A DNA stretch of 64,000 nt from Cercophora sp. LCS_1 (GCA_036250225.1 JAPZLL010000004.1:930001-994000); one strand, 5' to 3'; counted from the stretch's first letter, positions 48,032 to 60,885 are shown. Notes: generated by a model not told the origin, from the sequence alone. Made by a program: numbers and translations.

Positions 48032-51000
48032 ATGAGCGTGACAAGTGCGCCGCGGGCGAGCCAGCTCTCAGGCGCCACCGCCTTCGCTTCCACCACCTCC
48101 CTTAACACACTCGCCAGTTCCGGCACTCTTATAAACCCACAGATGACCGCCCAGTCGTCCGGGCCAGTGATGGCCACGAGCAACATTATCAACCAGAGGG
48201 CAGATGCGTCGCGATCACTCTATCAAATATGTGTGTCGCTGAAACAACGACTGGCCCAAGTGCCTGGTTTCGAGTCGTACTCGGCCCAGCTTGAAGAAAT
48301 GGGCGAGGACCCAGATGAGGGCGGCCCGGTCGAGACGGTGTGGAAACTTTTGCGGACCGGCCATCCACTTCTTGTCATTTATAATGCATTGGAGCCCGAG
48401 GAGCGCCTTGTGGTCGAGGAAATGCAGGGGGCTACAGAGGAGAAGCTGTCTAAGATCGCTATTATGAAGTTCTACCAAGCTTGCTTGAAAGATCTCAAGC
48501 TGCCTCCAGCTGAATCTTTCATGATCAAGGACTTGACAGGCTCAGATACAACGGGATTCGTCAAGGTCAGTTTTTTTTTTTTTGTTTCAGGCTGGAAATC
48601 GGAGAGTCTGTTTCTAACCCAACTTCAGGTCATTTCGGTGATCAATTACGTGTTAGATCTCGCAGACCAACGGGGCTTGCTGAACAACAAGAGCCAGCCA
48701 TATCCGGAAGACGATACGATGCAGCCAGGCTCAAAGATGAGCTACCGCGACTACGTTGTCCGGGAGTTGGTGGATACAGAACGGAAGTACGTGCAGGACC
48801 TTGAGAACCTCTACGATCTGAAAAAGACGTTGGAGCAAAATGGCATTATCCCCGGGGATGTCGTGCACAACATATTCCTCAACATCAACTCGATTCTCGA
48901 TTTCCAGCGCCGCTTCCTCATCAGGGTAGAAACTACCAACTCGATGCCCCAGGCGAGGCAAGAATGGGGCAGTCCCTTTGTTGCCAACGAAGAGTCGTTT
49001 GGCATCTACCAGCCTTTTATTGCCAACCAAAGGAAGGCAGCTCAGATCGCCAGTCAAGTGTTCGACAAGATCCAGGCTGCCGAGCACCCTGTCGCCTGTG
49101 ACTTCAACACGCTTGACGGCTTCTTGCTGAAACCCATGCAACGACTGGTCAAGTATCCGCTCCTTCTCAAGGTGTGTTTTGCCGGTGCTCCCGCCTGATT
49201 GTTCCAAATTAATACGCGTGTGTAGGACTTGTTGAAAAAGAGTGAAGATGAGGCGACAAAGACCGACCTCTCAGCAGGCATCAGTTCTGCTGAACGGGTA
49301 TTGCAAAAGGCCAACGAGGCCGTCGATCGTGATCTTTTGGACGAGGCGCTTGAGGATCTGATCAGCAGAGTCGATGACTGGAAGAATCATCGGGTTGACC
49401 AATTTGGGAAGCTGCTGCTGCATGGTGTCTACACTGTTGTTACAGGGAAGACCGATCAAGAGAAGGATGTACGTCCGGTGCGAACACACGTTTCTAACAC
49501 ACCCTGTCTTTGGCGGCGCAGATGCTGACACAGGGCTTCTAGTACGAGATCTATCTGTTCGAGTGTATATTGCTGTGCTGCAAGGAGATTACCCCGAACA
49601 AGAACAAAGATAAGAAAGACAAGACCAAGTCAACCGGCCCCAAAGTGCGCAACAAGAGCGCCAAGCTACAGCTCAAGGGCCGCATCTTCATGACAAACGT
49701 CACCGACGTTGTGGCCATGTCCAAGACCGGTACGTAGCCACTGCCTTCCAGATTCGGACTCCGCTAACCCCTCAGGCTCTTACACAGTACAAATCTGGTG
49801 GAAAGGTGACCCAGGGGTAGAGAATTTCATGATTAAGTTCCAGAACGAGGAGATGATGAGGAAGTGGGCTGCGGGCCTTGATCAGCAACGTAAGGAAAAT
49901 GCTGTTCCGGTGCAACCCGGCTCAGACCAACCGGTCCCCAACTTTGCTTGGATCGCCTCGCAGACGACCGGATTGGTGAACCCCTATGAACAGCAGGACG
50001 AAGACGAGGAAGAAGACTACGCAGTCACGGCAATGGGAATGAACCCAGCGGGTACACCGTACGGAGGAGTTCCCCCTGTGCCGTTGCCGGGGACGATGCA
50101 GCGTAACGGGTCCAGCAACAGTTTGCGACAGCGATCCATGACCAGCGAGAGTGCGCAGTCACTGGCAGGAATTGCGCGAGCGCCACCTCCTCGATTCCCC
50201 CTTCCTCAACCTCCCCAACCCCTCAGTGTGCAGACACAAATGGGTGGTCAGCAGCCATCGGGCGCGCCCCGCGGCGGCGAGTCGTACTTCTCACCAGTGG
50301 CAGAGTCGCCAGCATCGAGTCGGACGAGCACAACCAGCGGCTTCTTTTCGGGCAACGCGGGTTACCCGTTCCCCAAATCGGCGACTCCAGTGGGTGGCTG
50401 GGGTCCTGAGGATAACAATAGATATACTGCCCCAGCAATGCCTCGGGCGCCGTCTAGGGATGGTCCATCGCCCGTCAACGCCTACGGGATGGTGCCGTCT
50501 AACGGGCGCGGCCCGCGTGGTCCATCCATGCCAGTGCCGCCCCGCGACTCCGCTCAAATGCAGCAGTCACGAAGCCGCAGTTACAGCACCCCCGACATCA
50601 ATGGCCAGCCCAATGGCCGAAATGGCCAGGCTGTGCCCGCCGTGCCCGGCATCCCTCCGCACCTCCATCCAACACACGCCCGCCACGATTCCAGCATTCC
50701 GCGAAGCAACACCGGGAGCCCTGCTAACGACCTGCCTTTAAGGACCAATACAAGCTCTCCCGGAACACAACGATCAAAGCAATTCGGAGGAACAATGGCG
50801 CAATTCCCCGCGCAGCCGGTTTTCCCGCGCCAGGGCACTCCTGGTAGCGGTACGAATTTGCCGGCGCCGGGACCACCGCCGCCCGGCATAGCACCGCTTG
50901 CGCCGGGTGACGGGCCACGAAGCATGCCCATGAGCCAAGACACAATGGTCCCACCCACGCCTGATATCCCTCTGCCGACACAGCTGAAGGTCAAGGTCAA

Positions 51001-51277
51001 CTGTGAGGGCGGAAACTACGTCACCCTTGTTGTCCAGTTCAACATCACATACCAGAGCCTGATCGACCGGATCGACGCCAAACTCGCACGGTTTACGAAC
51101 AGTAGCATTGGGAAAGGCAATCTCAAACTTCGGTACAGGGACGAGGACGGCGACTTTGTCATGATTGAGAGCGACGAGGACATCCAAATAGCGATATCCG
51201 AGTGGCGAGAAGGCGTGCGGCACATGTACTCCCAGGGCGTCGGGGAGATCGAGTTGTTCTGTGTCGGGGCCATGTGA
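48032..51277 (+). CDS. cdc24: Cdc24, Rho-GEF for Cdc42/Rac
   Basis: Reconstructed as join(48032..48565,48629..49171,49226..49468,49543..49729,49776..51277), 1002 residues; all splice phases close. The start MSVTSAPRASQL at 48032 is the first good ATG. Residues about 60-190 form the Cdc24 calponin-like region (FESYSAQLEEMGEDPDEGGP onward). The DH domain is about 218-412 (YRDYVVRELVDTERKYVQDL; LDGFLLKPMQRLVKYPLLLK). The PH domain is about 413-540 (YEIYLFECILLCCKE; WKGDPGVENFMIKFQNEEMM). A proline/serine-rich linker follows and a PB1 domain occupies about 906-1002 (LKLRYRDEDGDFVMIESDED). Cdc24 loads GTP onto Cdc42 (and Rac in filamentous fungi) at hyphal tips; PB1 binds a Bem1-type scaffold. Introns are 45-74 nt with standard signals. 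Intron 1 is in frame and stop-free. Confidence 0.95.
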
Positions 51278-52918
51278 GTGCACGATATGGCCGACGGAAT
51301 CCCGTCATGGAGTCTATTGGAGTTGGACTGCACCCAGGGTCCGCATCCGCATCGTTTCTTACCGTTCGGCATTTAAAGATGGCGTCTTGTTGCATCTTGT
51401 TTGTATTGCATTCGACGGAGCCACTTCCAGCACGACATAAACCCCGACTAATTACCCCAAGCCGTGGGCCAAGCGTCACCATCTATCTATTCAGCGCAGC
51501 CTGCGGCGGCTTCTCAATAGACGATGGATTATACAGCAACCCAGCTAACTACACTGCCATGGACTCGGATATCGTGATCTTTTCTTTCGTGAAGGATTGT
51601 CTGGCATATAAGGATGGGTTGGCAACATACCTCGGTTCACGCAACTCCGTGGTTCTTTCCCACTATCCTTTCTGCTCTTACGCTACGAGCTCCCCAGCCG
51701 GCACGTCCGGCGAACTCAGCCACGACACTACTTGTCACTCGTTACGCCCAGTTGGGGCCTTCGCTCTTTAACTCGCGGCAGTCGATCGATCTTGCGCTTT
51801 CTTTTGGAGACTTTCTTCGGTTATAATTTGGCTGCCAGCTTAGCTTACCTACGTGATGGAGGAGTCGGAAGCGCACCGATCGGCGACTACGGCGGACTTT
51901 CTTGGAGGACACATATGAGGGTTTAAGAGATGGATGAGAGACGGACATTTTTCTAGATATGGAATACCCAGGAAGCCTTTGACGTTCATTTGCTTCCGCA
52001 CTTTTTTTTTCTCTCGATTTCCCTTACTGCTGGAGTTGTTGCTGCTGTTGCTGTTGTTGCTGTCATGCTTGGGTGTCTGGGACCGCTTAAACTGATGGTT
52101 GTCTCTGTCTGTCGAGTCACTGCCGTTTGTGTGGCGTTAGTTAGCTCAGGGTTGGTCGTCTCGTCCTATTCTTGGGGCAGAATTAGTTGAATGCGAAGGT
52201 ACTGTCACCTCATTGATGTGCATTCGCTGCCTAGTTTGCTTTATGAGATGTGATAAAACGTGCTCATGATCTCTCTACTCTCAACTCTGCTGTATCCATC
52301 GTTGGACGAGTGACCTCGTGGACTCGGTAACTGCTATCTGTTTCAACAGTGCTTGGTTCATCCTGACTCCAAGACAACTGGTACCCTCATTCCGCGCCAA
52401 GAACGCAGTGAGCGACCAATTATTCGGCGCTTCTACATTGCGTCCAATAGCTTTCCTTCGGACGGGAACTCTGCGAGATGTCCCAAGGCAGCTAACACAT
52501 GGCTTCATCGACTCCGACTCCTTCCACGGTATCGGTGTTCACTGACGAGCTTGCTCAGGAATTTCCTCAATATTTGGACGTATACGTACATAATACAGCT
52601 GTTTCGTACAAAAGCGCCGCAGCAGGTCTCCACTGGGCTCCTGGACCCATTTCTCTGCCTCCAAAGCTTGCTCGATTGACGCAGCGTATGCTTCTCCCTC
52701 AACCAACCCGTCTTTGGTACCTCGGGCATTTGTCACCTCGCCGACTTGCTGCGTCTCCAAGCTCTTTGACGACTCGTATGACCATCGCGGCACTTTACCG
52801 ACACCCAAATCGTCGCTTGGGCGTCCACAAGCATCCAGCTCCCCGTAGCTCAGACGACCAATCCCCAGTCCCCTGTGGCCGTTCTAACCTGTTCCCATCC
52901 GACAGCCTTTGACCCCGC
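51278..52918. other. Convergent 3' region between cdc24 and mrp10
   Basis: About 1.6 kb including the cdc24 3' UTR. A plus frame at 52499-52912 starts with an ATG (MASSTPTPSTVSVFTDELAQ) and reads plausibly for about 60 codons, but its continuation is poor and no splice partner was found, so it is not called. Nothing else was recognised. Confidence 0.4.
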
Positions 52919-53260
52919 TTATTTCTTCTTAGACGCTTTTTGCGTAAGGCGGGTATTGAAACGGCCGAGGTGGTGGTTGATATCGTTGTGCTTCTTGGGC
53001 GGCGCTCTCGGCTTGTCCATGCAGGTGCGCAGGGCGTCCTCGAAGGCGGCACAGCCGGCCGTGTTGTAGCCAGCGGATGCCCAACATGCTGTTTTTCGAA
53101 GAGTCAGCAAAATTATGCATTGAACTGTGAGCTACCGTGTAGATTGCGTACAGAGCACTTGGGACATGACGATCAGGCACGGGTTGGCCTCGGGCTTGTT
53201 GGGATATCGGACGCGCAGCACTTCGAGCGGCGGTAGCCGAATTGGCTTTTGACCCGGCAT
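52919..53260 (-). CDS. mrp10: Mitochondrial small-subunit ribosomal protein Mrp10/mS37 (CHCH protein)
   Basis: Reconstructed as complement(join(52919..53088,53152..53260)), 92 residues. The start at 53260 gives MPGQKPIRLPPLEVLRVRYP, the hallmark Mrp10 N-terminus. The 63-nt intron (GTACGC donor, GCTGAC branch, CAG acceptor) splits the serine codon just before the twin CX9C region. The CHCH motif is visible as CWASAGYNTAGC and then CAAFEDALRTC with four cysteines in CX9C-type spacing, preceded by another cysteine in NPCLIVMS. The basic tail RLTQKASKKK ends the protein. It is imported through the Mia40 pathway or independently of it and assembles into the mitochondrial ribosome small subunit. 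It diverges from the 1264-residue gene with 588 nt between start codons. Confidence 0.93.
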
Positions 53261-53848
53261 TGTGATGACTCAATTCGATAGTATCCTTTCCGCAACGCCT
53301 TTTTGTTGTCTCAATCGCATCGCGGAGCCGTAGCAGTGAGTGCCAGCTGGCTTTCGTCGTCGTCGGCGCTCAATCGACATTGGGGGGCGCGATGTTCGAG
53401 TCCCGGGATTCAAAATTCAGGGCAGATAGCGCGGCATCACGTGGTGATTAGCTGCCGGCCGGGAGTCGGGAAGCCGTTTGTGGGGGCCTTGGTGGGGCAC
53501 AAGCGACAAGTTCCGAGTGGATCGGAGGCTAGCCTGAACGAGAAAGCTCAGTTGAATCCAACAGTTGATTGGCTGGAAATTCGAGATGTAAACAAGGAAG
53601 CTCTCGTCCCTGGTCGTCCTCGGCGACCCTCTTTGAAGACCCCCCGACACGGCACCCAATTCGCGATTTGCGTGTGTTGCATGGATCGTACGCGTTTCTT
53701 TCTCCTCCAGCTCATGTTGCGAAGACACTACCCACCTCCGCACCTGTAATCCCGCAATCCCTTGACTTTTGGTTCAAGCCTTTGCGCGTACCCTTTTTTT
53801 GTTGTTGTAGCATTATTGTTTTCTCTCTCCCTTTGCTCGGTGTTGAGA
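53261..53848. promoter_or_regulatory. Divergent promoter of mrp10 and the 1264-residue gene
   Basis: 588 nt between two start codons facing away from each other. Pyrimidine-rich sequence (CCTTTTTTTGTTGTTG) lies close to 53849. No known binding site was identified. Confidence 0.5.
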
Positions 53849-56800
53849 ATGCAAGGATCTCTCGGCGGCGGCGTTTCTGCCGCCTCTGAGAGTGAAGTCA
53901 TGTGGCTCAACCAGTAATGCTTGCCCCAAGTCGGCGCGGTCGTCGCGGAGAGGCACATAGCTAACATACCTTGTTTGTAGGGAACCGATTGCCGCGACAG
54001 CTCTTGTCTCACCATTTTTCCCGTGCCCCCGGGCGTGGGAACGCGTTTTGGTTGTCCCCGCTGTCAGTCATGGCCGGCAACGCAAGATCTGGAAGCGCGT
54101 CGCTGGGTCACCCCTCGGGGCGCGTGATGGCCGGTACCTAGGCGCCCTCGCCGAACTGGAGAGCCAGGGCGCTGGATCACGAAAGCGTGCGCGTCGTGAA
54201 AACCACATCCCGATATGGGGCGAGGGGTCATGGAATGCCGGTGTTGACCTGCCCCGCAATGGGGAGGAGGATTTGGTCACGGCACGGGGTAAGTTGACCT
54301 GTATAGGCCTCGCCTCGCCTTGGAATAAAACCTGACGAATCTGGGAACAGAACTGGTGTCGACGGCTGAAGCTGGCGAGAAGCCGGCGCTCCCTGCGGCG
54401 AGCGCCTCGAAGCACGCGACATTCCCCGAAGATAAACTGCGATGGGTCCCGAGGAAGCGCCATAACACACGTTGGCCAATCCAGCCCAAGACAACTGAGC
54501 CCCGTATGATTGCCGCTTTCCAGCCACTCGTCGAATTCGAGGTCCCCAAGACGGCCGCGCCGGTGGACACTGCTCGCCAGGTTGGTGGGCAACAAATGGA
54601 AAAGAGGTCGACGCGCCGCTTGAGCCGACGACTCTCTCTCTTCCCCGGCGACCAATCGCCCCGAAAGCTCTCCGCGGTCAGATTGTCGCCCGTCAAGATG
54701 TCGGCGCTCGTCCTCTCGCCACTGAAGAAACCGCCGGTCACCCTCTCGCCGCAAAAGGTGGCCGAGTCCCCTTACCGTTCCTTTAGCGTCAACGCTACTC
54801 CGAACAAGGTCATCCTCAAGTCGCCCAAGCCCAGCTCGCCAACTGAGTCGCCCTTAAAATCCTCGCCGTTGCCTGCTGTGCGTTCCTCTTTAGGCGCCAG
54901 CCCGAGCGTCGCTCGACCTAGTCCGGCGTCTCCTTCAGTGGAGGCTTGCCCTCTTGTATTCGATCAGCCAATCTTGGAGTCTGTTGCCGAACCAGAATAC
55001 GAAACGAGGAGACGACGCTCTCTCCAAAACGCGCGGCACAGTGACCGTCGTAGATCAAGCGGGGTAGCCAGGCTCGCCCGTTTCGACGAGACCGTTGAGG
55101 CTCCCAGCCGACGACATAGCTTCTCATCGGCGAGACGGATCTCAACAGACGCGAAATCACGACGCATCACACTGGACGTCTCCTCATTTTCTTCGATCGA
55201 TGTCGTCGATTTCCGAAGGTCCTTGGGAACCGACAGCAACGACGGCTCACTGCTCCAGGATGGAGAAGCCGGCGTGGCAGATGCCACGTACTCCGTCGTT
55301 AAGGTCGATGCCGGCACCACTCTGGACATCTTCAGTCCCCAGAGGAAAGCCATCTCGAGCACACTATCCCCTGCCTCATCCAGGAAGAACGGCAGCCCAT
55401 CTCCACTGAGGGATGCCCCCCCTGCGACGCATGGCACGCCTGCTCGGGAGGCACCTGTCGATCAGGCAGCAATGTCTCTCAGCCCCAGTGCACCAGAGGA
55501 GGATGATGCAAACTCTGATATTGACGAAGATTACCCACCTTCGCAGACAGAATTCGAGGAGGCCGGTATCGACCCAGAGCCTGCGAACCCCGAAGGTCTC
55601 TCGACGATCTATGAAGAATCCTCAGATATGGACCAGACAACTGATGATGGAGTTGCCGCAAAGTCGATCAGCCAGCCATGCGCGGAAGTGGTCGGGAATG
55701 CCACTATTCACAGTGAGGAAATGCTGTCCACTAGTTCTGAGCAAGGCGATGCCGCGGAAATGTTAGAGGTCACGCGTTTGACGGGCAGCTCTGCAGTAGC
55801 TCGTCGCGCGCCGTCGGTGGCCAGTGGTGGACAACCCGCACCAGAAATTCCCACACATCGCGCTGTCATGGCAGCCGATGTCTTGTCCAACCCTGATTTG
55901 CCAAAGGCCATTCCCCGGGAAAGCTCCGGGCTCGACGTCGAGTCTTCAACTCCCTCCCCGCTGAATGGGTCTGGTCAGGGTGCCGCCTCGCCAAGCCCAT
56001 CCCAGGATTCCGTTGTCACTCCCGACGACGATTTCTGCGTAACCACAACCACCGACATGTTGGTGAAGGTTGGTGCCTCTGATCTTCCCACCGCAACATT
56101 TGATTCGATGGCAGCCGACAATGATCAACACGAGCTCCCACTGCTCAGCAAGTCGCTTGAGGCGCCTGGGACACCTCAAGCGACGGCCACGGCCCTGGTC
56201 CCAGGCGCGGTCAAATCCGCAGGAGATAGCCCCTCATCCGAGAGCTCTGGATTCACACCCATCAACGGTCGACAAATTTCTCCCCCGCAAGGCCCGTCCG
56301 TCTTTGATGCTGAGACACAGAACAATGAAGTCGATTCTAGCGACGAGCAAGAGGTTGATGATGACGATGACGACGAGATGATGACGGCCGAGGATGAGAT
56401 GACCGAGGCGATGGACGAAGACGAAATGACGCTGACAGTGGTTGGTCCGCATATCGAAAACGACACGATTACCCTGCAAGCGTCGCATGACGACTCGGAG
56501 ACCGAACTGCTGCGCAAGTTTGTGACCCGGGTAGCGGCCGATAAGAATGCCAAAGCCGCAGCGGCGGCAGCAGCTCTCACAAAGAAGTCCACCCGCCCCA
56601 AGCGCCGGTCAGGATCAACCGGCTCAACTACGTCGACGGGCTCTCCTGTGGCCAAATCGGACACTCCCCACAGGCGCACACCTCTCGGCGAAAGGAGCGC
56701 CAACAGCCCCAGTCCTGTGAAGAAGCGAAAACTCGAAGATGAAGACGAGCTCGTGAAGCCCGACATGGAAGTCCTTGATGTTTGCGAAGAGTCTACCGAT

Positions 56801-57772
56801 GCACCCAAGTCAAAGCGCCGTCGGAAGCGTGCAGATCCTGTGCTGGACGCGGCACCTGAAGGAGTCTCGCTGGAAGAGTGCCAGTCTTACTTTACATCCT
56901 CGGAGGTCGGCCCCCGTCGTTCAACACGATCAAGAAACTCACGGGTGGCTCTGAAGCCCGCAGCGCCTTCAGCCAATTCGATCGCCCTGTCCACGATTCC
57001 AGTTCGGCTCCCCGGTATGGCGGGCATGGCGGACGACACCATGGAGGCACACCTCGCAGCCCTCAAAAGCAGGAGCGAGGAAAAGGATCTGGCGGCCGTC
57101 ACCAGGGTCAACACCCGCAAGAACAAGGGGAACTCGGTGTACCCCAAGGTCGTTTTGGCCCGCCAGTCGGAAGACCCGAGCTGGAGGATGAAGGAGCTGA
57201 AAGGAGTCTTTGACGCCAAGGAGAGCCGAGCAGCCGAGGCAAAGGGTATCACGATTGCGGATGGGAGGAAGAGCAGGAAGGCCAAGGGTGTGCGGTGGGC
57301 CGAGGAGTTGGTCAGGTTCCAGGGCGATGAAAAGCCATCTGCCTTTAAGTCACTGGCAAGCTCTCTTCTCGCTGACATCATGATGGAGGCCCCGGCGCAA
57401 GAAGTGGACGAGTTGGCGCCGCAGCCTGAGCTAAAGGTCGAGGAGCCAGCGAAGCCAGAGCCGCGAGAGAACCCTGTCGCCACGCCCGTGAAGAGGGCTC
57501 TTCCTAGGCGGACGAGGTCATCGAGGCTGCAAGCACCAGCGCCAGTCGCGAAGATCCCAGAAAAGACAACACCGCCATCCACCCAACCCCTCCGCCGCAC
57601 CGCATTGCCCAAGGCTTCGGTGTCTATAATAGCCCCGGCCGCCACGACACCTAACGCCTCGTCAAGCGCAGCGAAGGTGGGCATGGCAACAAGGAGGTCA
57701 AAGATTGCCAAGCTGGGGATGGGCGTCAACGGGACACCAGCGCCCAAACGAAAGGGGAGAGCAGCATTGTGA
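53849..57772 (+). CDS. Large intrinsically disordered, probably nuclear protein (1264 residues)
   Basis: Reconstructed as join(53849..53913,53981..54288,54351..57772). Exon 1 starts MQGSLGGGVSAASESEVMWL. Intron 1 (67 nt) has a GTAATG donor, a GCTAAC branch and a TTTGTAG acceptor; intron 2 (62 nt) is GTAAGT...CAG. All phases close. A conserved-looking N-terminal part (PIWGEGSWNAGVDLPRN; LRWVPRKRHNTRWPIQ) precedes a long serine/proline-rich region with a cluster of SP-x-K/R sites (LSPVK, LSPLKK, LSPQK) near residues 230-280. A strongly acidic tract lies at about 788-820, then basic stretches usable as nuclear signals (KKRKLEDED near 915; SKRRRKR near 945). The cluster of SP-x-K sites suggests CDK control, and the layout recalls chromatin or cell-division proteins. 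I do not recognise the family and assign no function. Confidence 0.8.
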
Positions 57773-58720
57773 TCTATTACTCGCATGGATGTTGTTGTGG
57801 ATATGAAGGACATTATTAGAGTGATGTTGGCAGCATGTTGGCTTTTGTTCCTCAGACAGTATGCATGCGGTTGTTCGTCTCGGAGAGACACACAAAAATA
57901 CCCCTGGCATGGAGTTGGATTGGATGTTTACCAGTTTCCCCCAAGGCCTTGACGTGTCGTCGTGGCACGTATGGGCACTGGTAGGGTATGGTTCGACGAT
58001 ACTCGTGTGGATAGGACAGTTGGGTTTTGCTTTTGCTTGATACGGATTAGAGGGTTTATGGACCTGGCCCGGATGGATGGACCGGGATGAGTTATGAGAT
58101 TGCATTTGTAGCTTTTTGACAATTAATTGCTTGTTTTTATGCTTCACATATTTTAGCAGATGTTGCGTTCCCTGCGTGACAGCCCAACCGCGGACCCGTG
58201 AACTGCTACCATTGCCGTTCTCGCCGATGCCACGAAGCTCTCCAAATACAGCCTCCCCGAGGCCCCGTGACTCTTGTGAGTGGCCCGTTCAGGGAGCGCT
58301 CCTTCCTTCCATAGAGTCGTGACGTGACAAAGATAGTCTCCTGAATCTGTCCGCTTGCAAGTCAGAGTCAAAATCTCCCTCCTTCACAACAGCAATTTTA
58401 CCCCGCCCATCCAGGCCACTGCGCCAGCGCCCTTCTTTTGCACGCACGAGCACACAATCTCCTGGCCGATGAACCCCTCGCACGAACCAGCGGTGCAGAT
58501 CGTCCCAAGCTGTTTTAGTTTGGAGAAATCTCACCAAACGAGGTATGGCCCCTTCTTTTGAGTAGAGTATCGTCTTCTCCAGCTTGGGGCTCGCGACGTG
58601 GGGGTCACGGGACCCAAAGCCACCGTGAGGAGCGGAGTCGGCCCTTACCCCGCGCAACCACTTCACTCCGTCACGATATGCGTGGTTCAGAACTACCCTG
58701 TGTGGATCCAACAACTCGAG
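57773..58720. other. Intergenic spacer
   Basis: About 950 nt: 3' flank of the 1264-residue gene and upstream region of the second HET gene. No coding frame could be supported. Confidence 0.4.
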
Positions 58721-60885
58721 ATGCGCAAAGGTTCATCCATGGACATTTCGGTTGGACCAATCGTTGAAGCGGGACCATTGTCATTGGAGCGAAACTGCGC
58801 CGTTTGCTTTCCCCTGACGACATGCAACGAGGAGCGGGTTATACGAGAGGCCCTTGTTGCATCGGAGCGTGACGGTTGTCCAACATGCCGTTTCTTTTCT
58901 ATTGCCATTGCGCAAGCGGACGACAATCTAAAGGGTGAGACGAAGGACTGGAAGCACGTTTCAGCCTGGTCTGACAACGGCGTCATGGGGCTCTGCATCA
59001 ACTCCGACGAGGAGAAGAACGATGCCGTTGTCGCCGTTGCCGCCAATGGGAGTGAGGATGTCTCTCCTATGTAAGCGGAGTCTTGTGTGGACTGGTGGTT
59101 GACAACCTATGTTCACAGCGACCGGGCCGTCTCCGTTCCCCTGGCTTCCAGCGCTCCAAAAGTCGCCGTACTCCCGGACAGCTACGGGGGACACGTGCAT
59201 GATTGCAGGCTGGATCGAACAATGCCAGAATGGCCATCCTCATTGCCGCCAACCTGCCGATCCTGTACTGCCCACTCGTGTCATCGACGTTGGCAGTCTT
59301 GGGAAAGACCGTTCCTTTTCTCTCGCAGGGACAGACGGGGCAGTACTTGGCACTGAGCCATCGTTGGGGAGATCCCGACTCACAAGGAAAGAAACTCGTC
59401 ACGACAAAGGGGAACATAGATGATCATCACAGGGGGGTGCCCATTGAGGATTTCCCACTCACCTTCCGCCACGCGCTTGAGGTTGCCAGATACCTCGGGA
59501 TCCGGTACATCTGGATCGACTCCCTGTGCATCATCCAAGACGACGAAGAAGACTGGAGGGCCGAGAGCGCCAAGATGGGCGATATCTACGAGAAGGCATA
59601 CGCAACGCTGTTTGCCGAACGCGCTGCTAACAGCGACGATGGTCTCGTCCAAACAGACGAGGACCTTTGTGTTGCTGAAGCCAAGATACCAAAGTTTCAG
59701 TTCCAACATTCAGGGCAAGATTACGAGATCTTGTTGTCTACCAAACTCTCAACATACCCCAAATCGTTGGAAGCAGCCTTCTGCCTTGTCGACCACGCCC
59801 CCTCTCACCTCCAAAGCCGCGGGTGGGTTGTGCAGGAAGAGATCCTGAGCCGTCGCAAGATTTGTTTCTCCTCCACGGAGCTACATTGGCATTGTAACCA
59901 GATTATCAGGTGCGAATGTGGGCTGATAGTCCATATCTCCGAGTACGACATACAGCGAGAAGGGATCATGGGAAATTTAGCTGGCCGACTTTTATATGAA
60001 ATCCTCCCCAGCGACAAAGTGACCAAAAGGCTTTCCACGCACGGGTTCCGGCCTTCGGCGTTTGGCTTTGGCAAGCCGTGGCGGAAGCTAGTTGAGGCCT
60101 ACACCCGGCGGAAGCTGACATTTGAAGAGGATCGGCTGATGGCTTTGGCGGGAATTGTGTCGCAGGTCACCAAACAAAGAGCTACCTCTGACAGCCGTTA
60201 TCTTTCCGGGATATGGCTAGAGCATGCGATCAGCCAGCTTCTCTGGTCGTCGGACTTCAATGAAGGCACGTTGCCCTGCCACAGACAGAGATGCCGGTAT
60301 GCGCCGACTTTTTCCTGGGCCAGCGCCACTGGTAGCGTTGCGTTTTACGCCGGGCTACGAACAGCGGGAATGGTAGCATCGGCAACCATAGTCTCGGGGG
60401 GCTCGGAGCTTTTGGTCAATAATGATGCTCAACCGAGGGATTGGATCCGTATCAGGGGCAAGGCCCTCCAGGTCGTGGCCTATGGGCGGAAGGTTAGGAG
60501 CCACATTGAATCTGCGCAGGCTCGTTGGGAGTCTAGTGATTACACGTACCAGTCGAGAGTTGATGGGGTTTACAAAGTTGGGTTTCGTGTCCAGTCTTGC
60601 GATCAAGTGGACGAAAAAGTTGTTACGTCGCTTCAGCTGCTTCGTCTTGACACACCTGAGGATTGGGAGTTCTTTCGAGAAAAGGGGAAACGTCGTCTGC
60701 TATATCTCGTTGTGCTTTGTCCGATGGACCAGTTTGGCACTGGTATGGCCGGGTTGCTCTTGAGAGAGGTCGAGGGGCACGATGGGCATTACGAACGAGT
60801 TTGTCGCGTTGCAACGTCGAACGCCAAGTGCAAGTGGGATCGTGTTCGGCAATATGCAGTGGATACCGAGATTGTGCTTGTCTAG
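58721..60885 (+). CDS. HET-domain protein with an unusual intron structure
   Basis: An in-frame model is join(58721..59051,59119..59264,59329..60885), 677 residues. The N-terminal exon has the cysteine pattern of this class (CAVCFPLTTCNEER; DGCPTCRFF). Exon 2 carries GWIEQCQNGHPHC. The HET domain begins YLALSHRWGDP and continues with YIWIDSLCIIQDDEEDWRAE and RGWVVQEEILSRR. The last large exon is open to the stop at 60885. The model needs a GTGAGG donor at 59052, because the better GTAAGC donor at 59071 gives the wrong frame, and a GTACTG donor at 59265. That second intron would remove LPTRVIDVG, a motif normally encoded in these proteins; keeping it requires a one-base frame change near 59314-59320. 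The gene may therefore be slightly damaged. The HET domain assignment is firm; its role in incompatibility is only inferred. Confidence 0.75.

Noticed and set aside
52499..52912. Plus-strand frame starting MASSTPTPSTVSVFTDELAQ
   Set aside because: The first 60 codons look plausible but the rest does not, and no intron rescues it; left uncalled.
54070..54135. ATG at 54070 as the start of the 1264-residue protein
   Set aside because: Its frame stops at 54136 and no intron of usual size joins it in phase to the downstream frame; the start at 53849 with two standard introns fits exactly.
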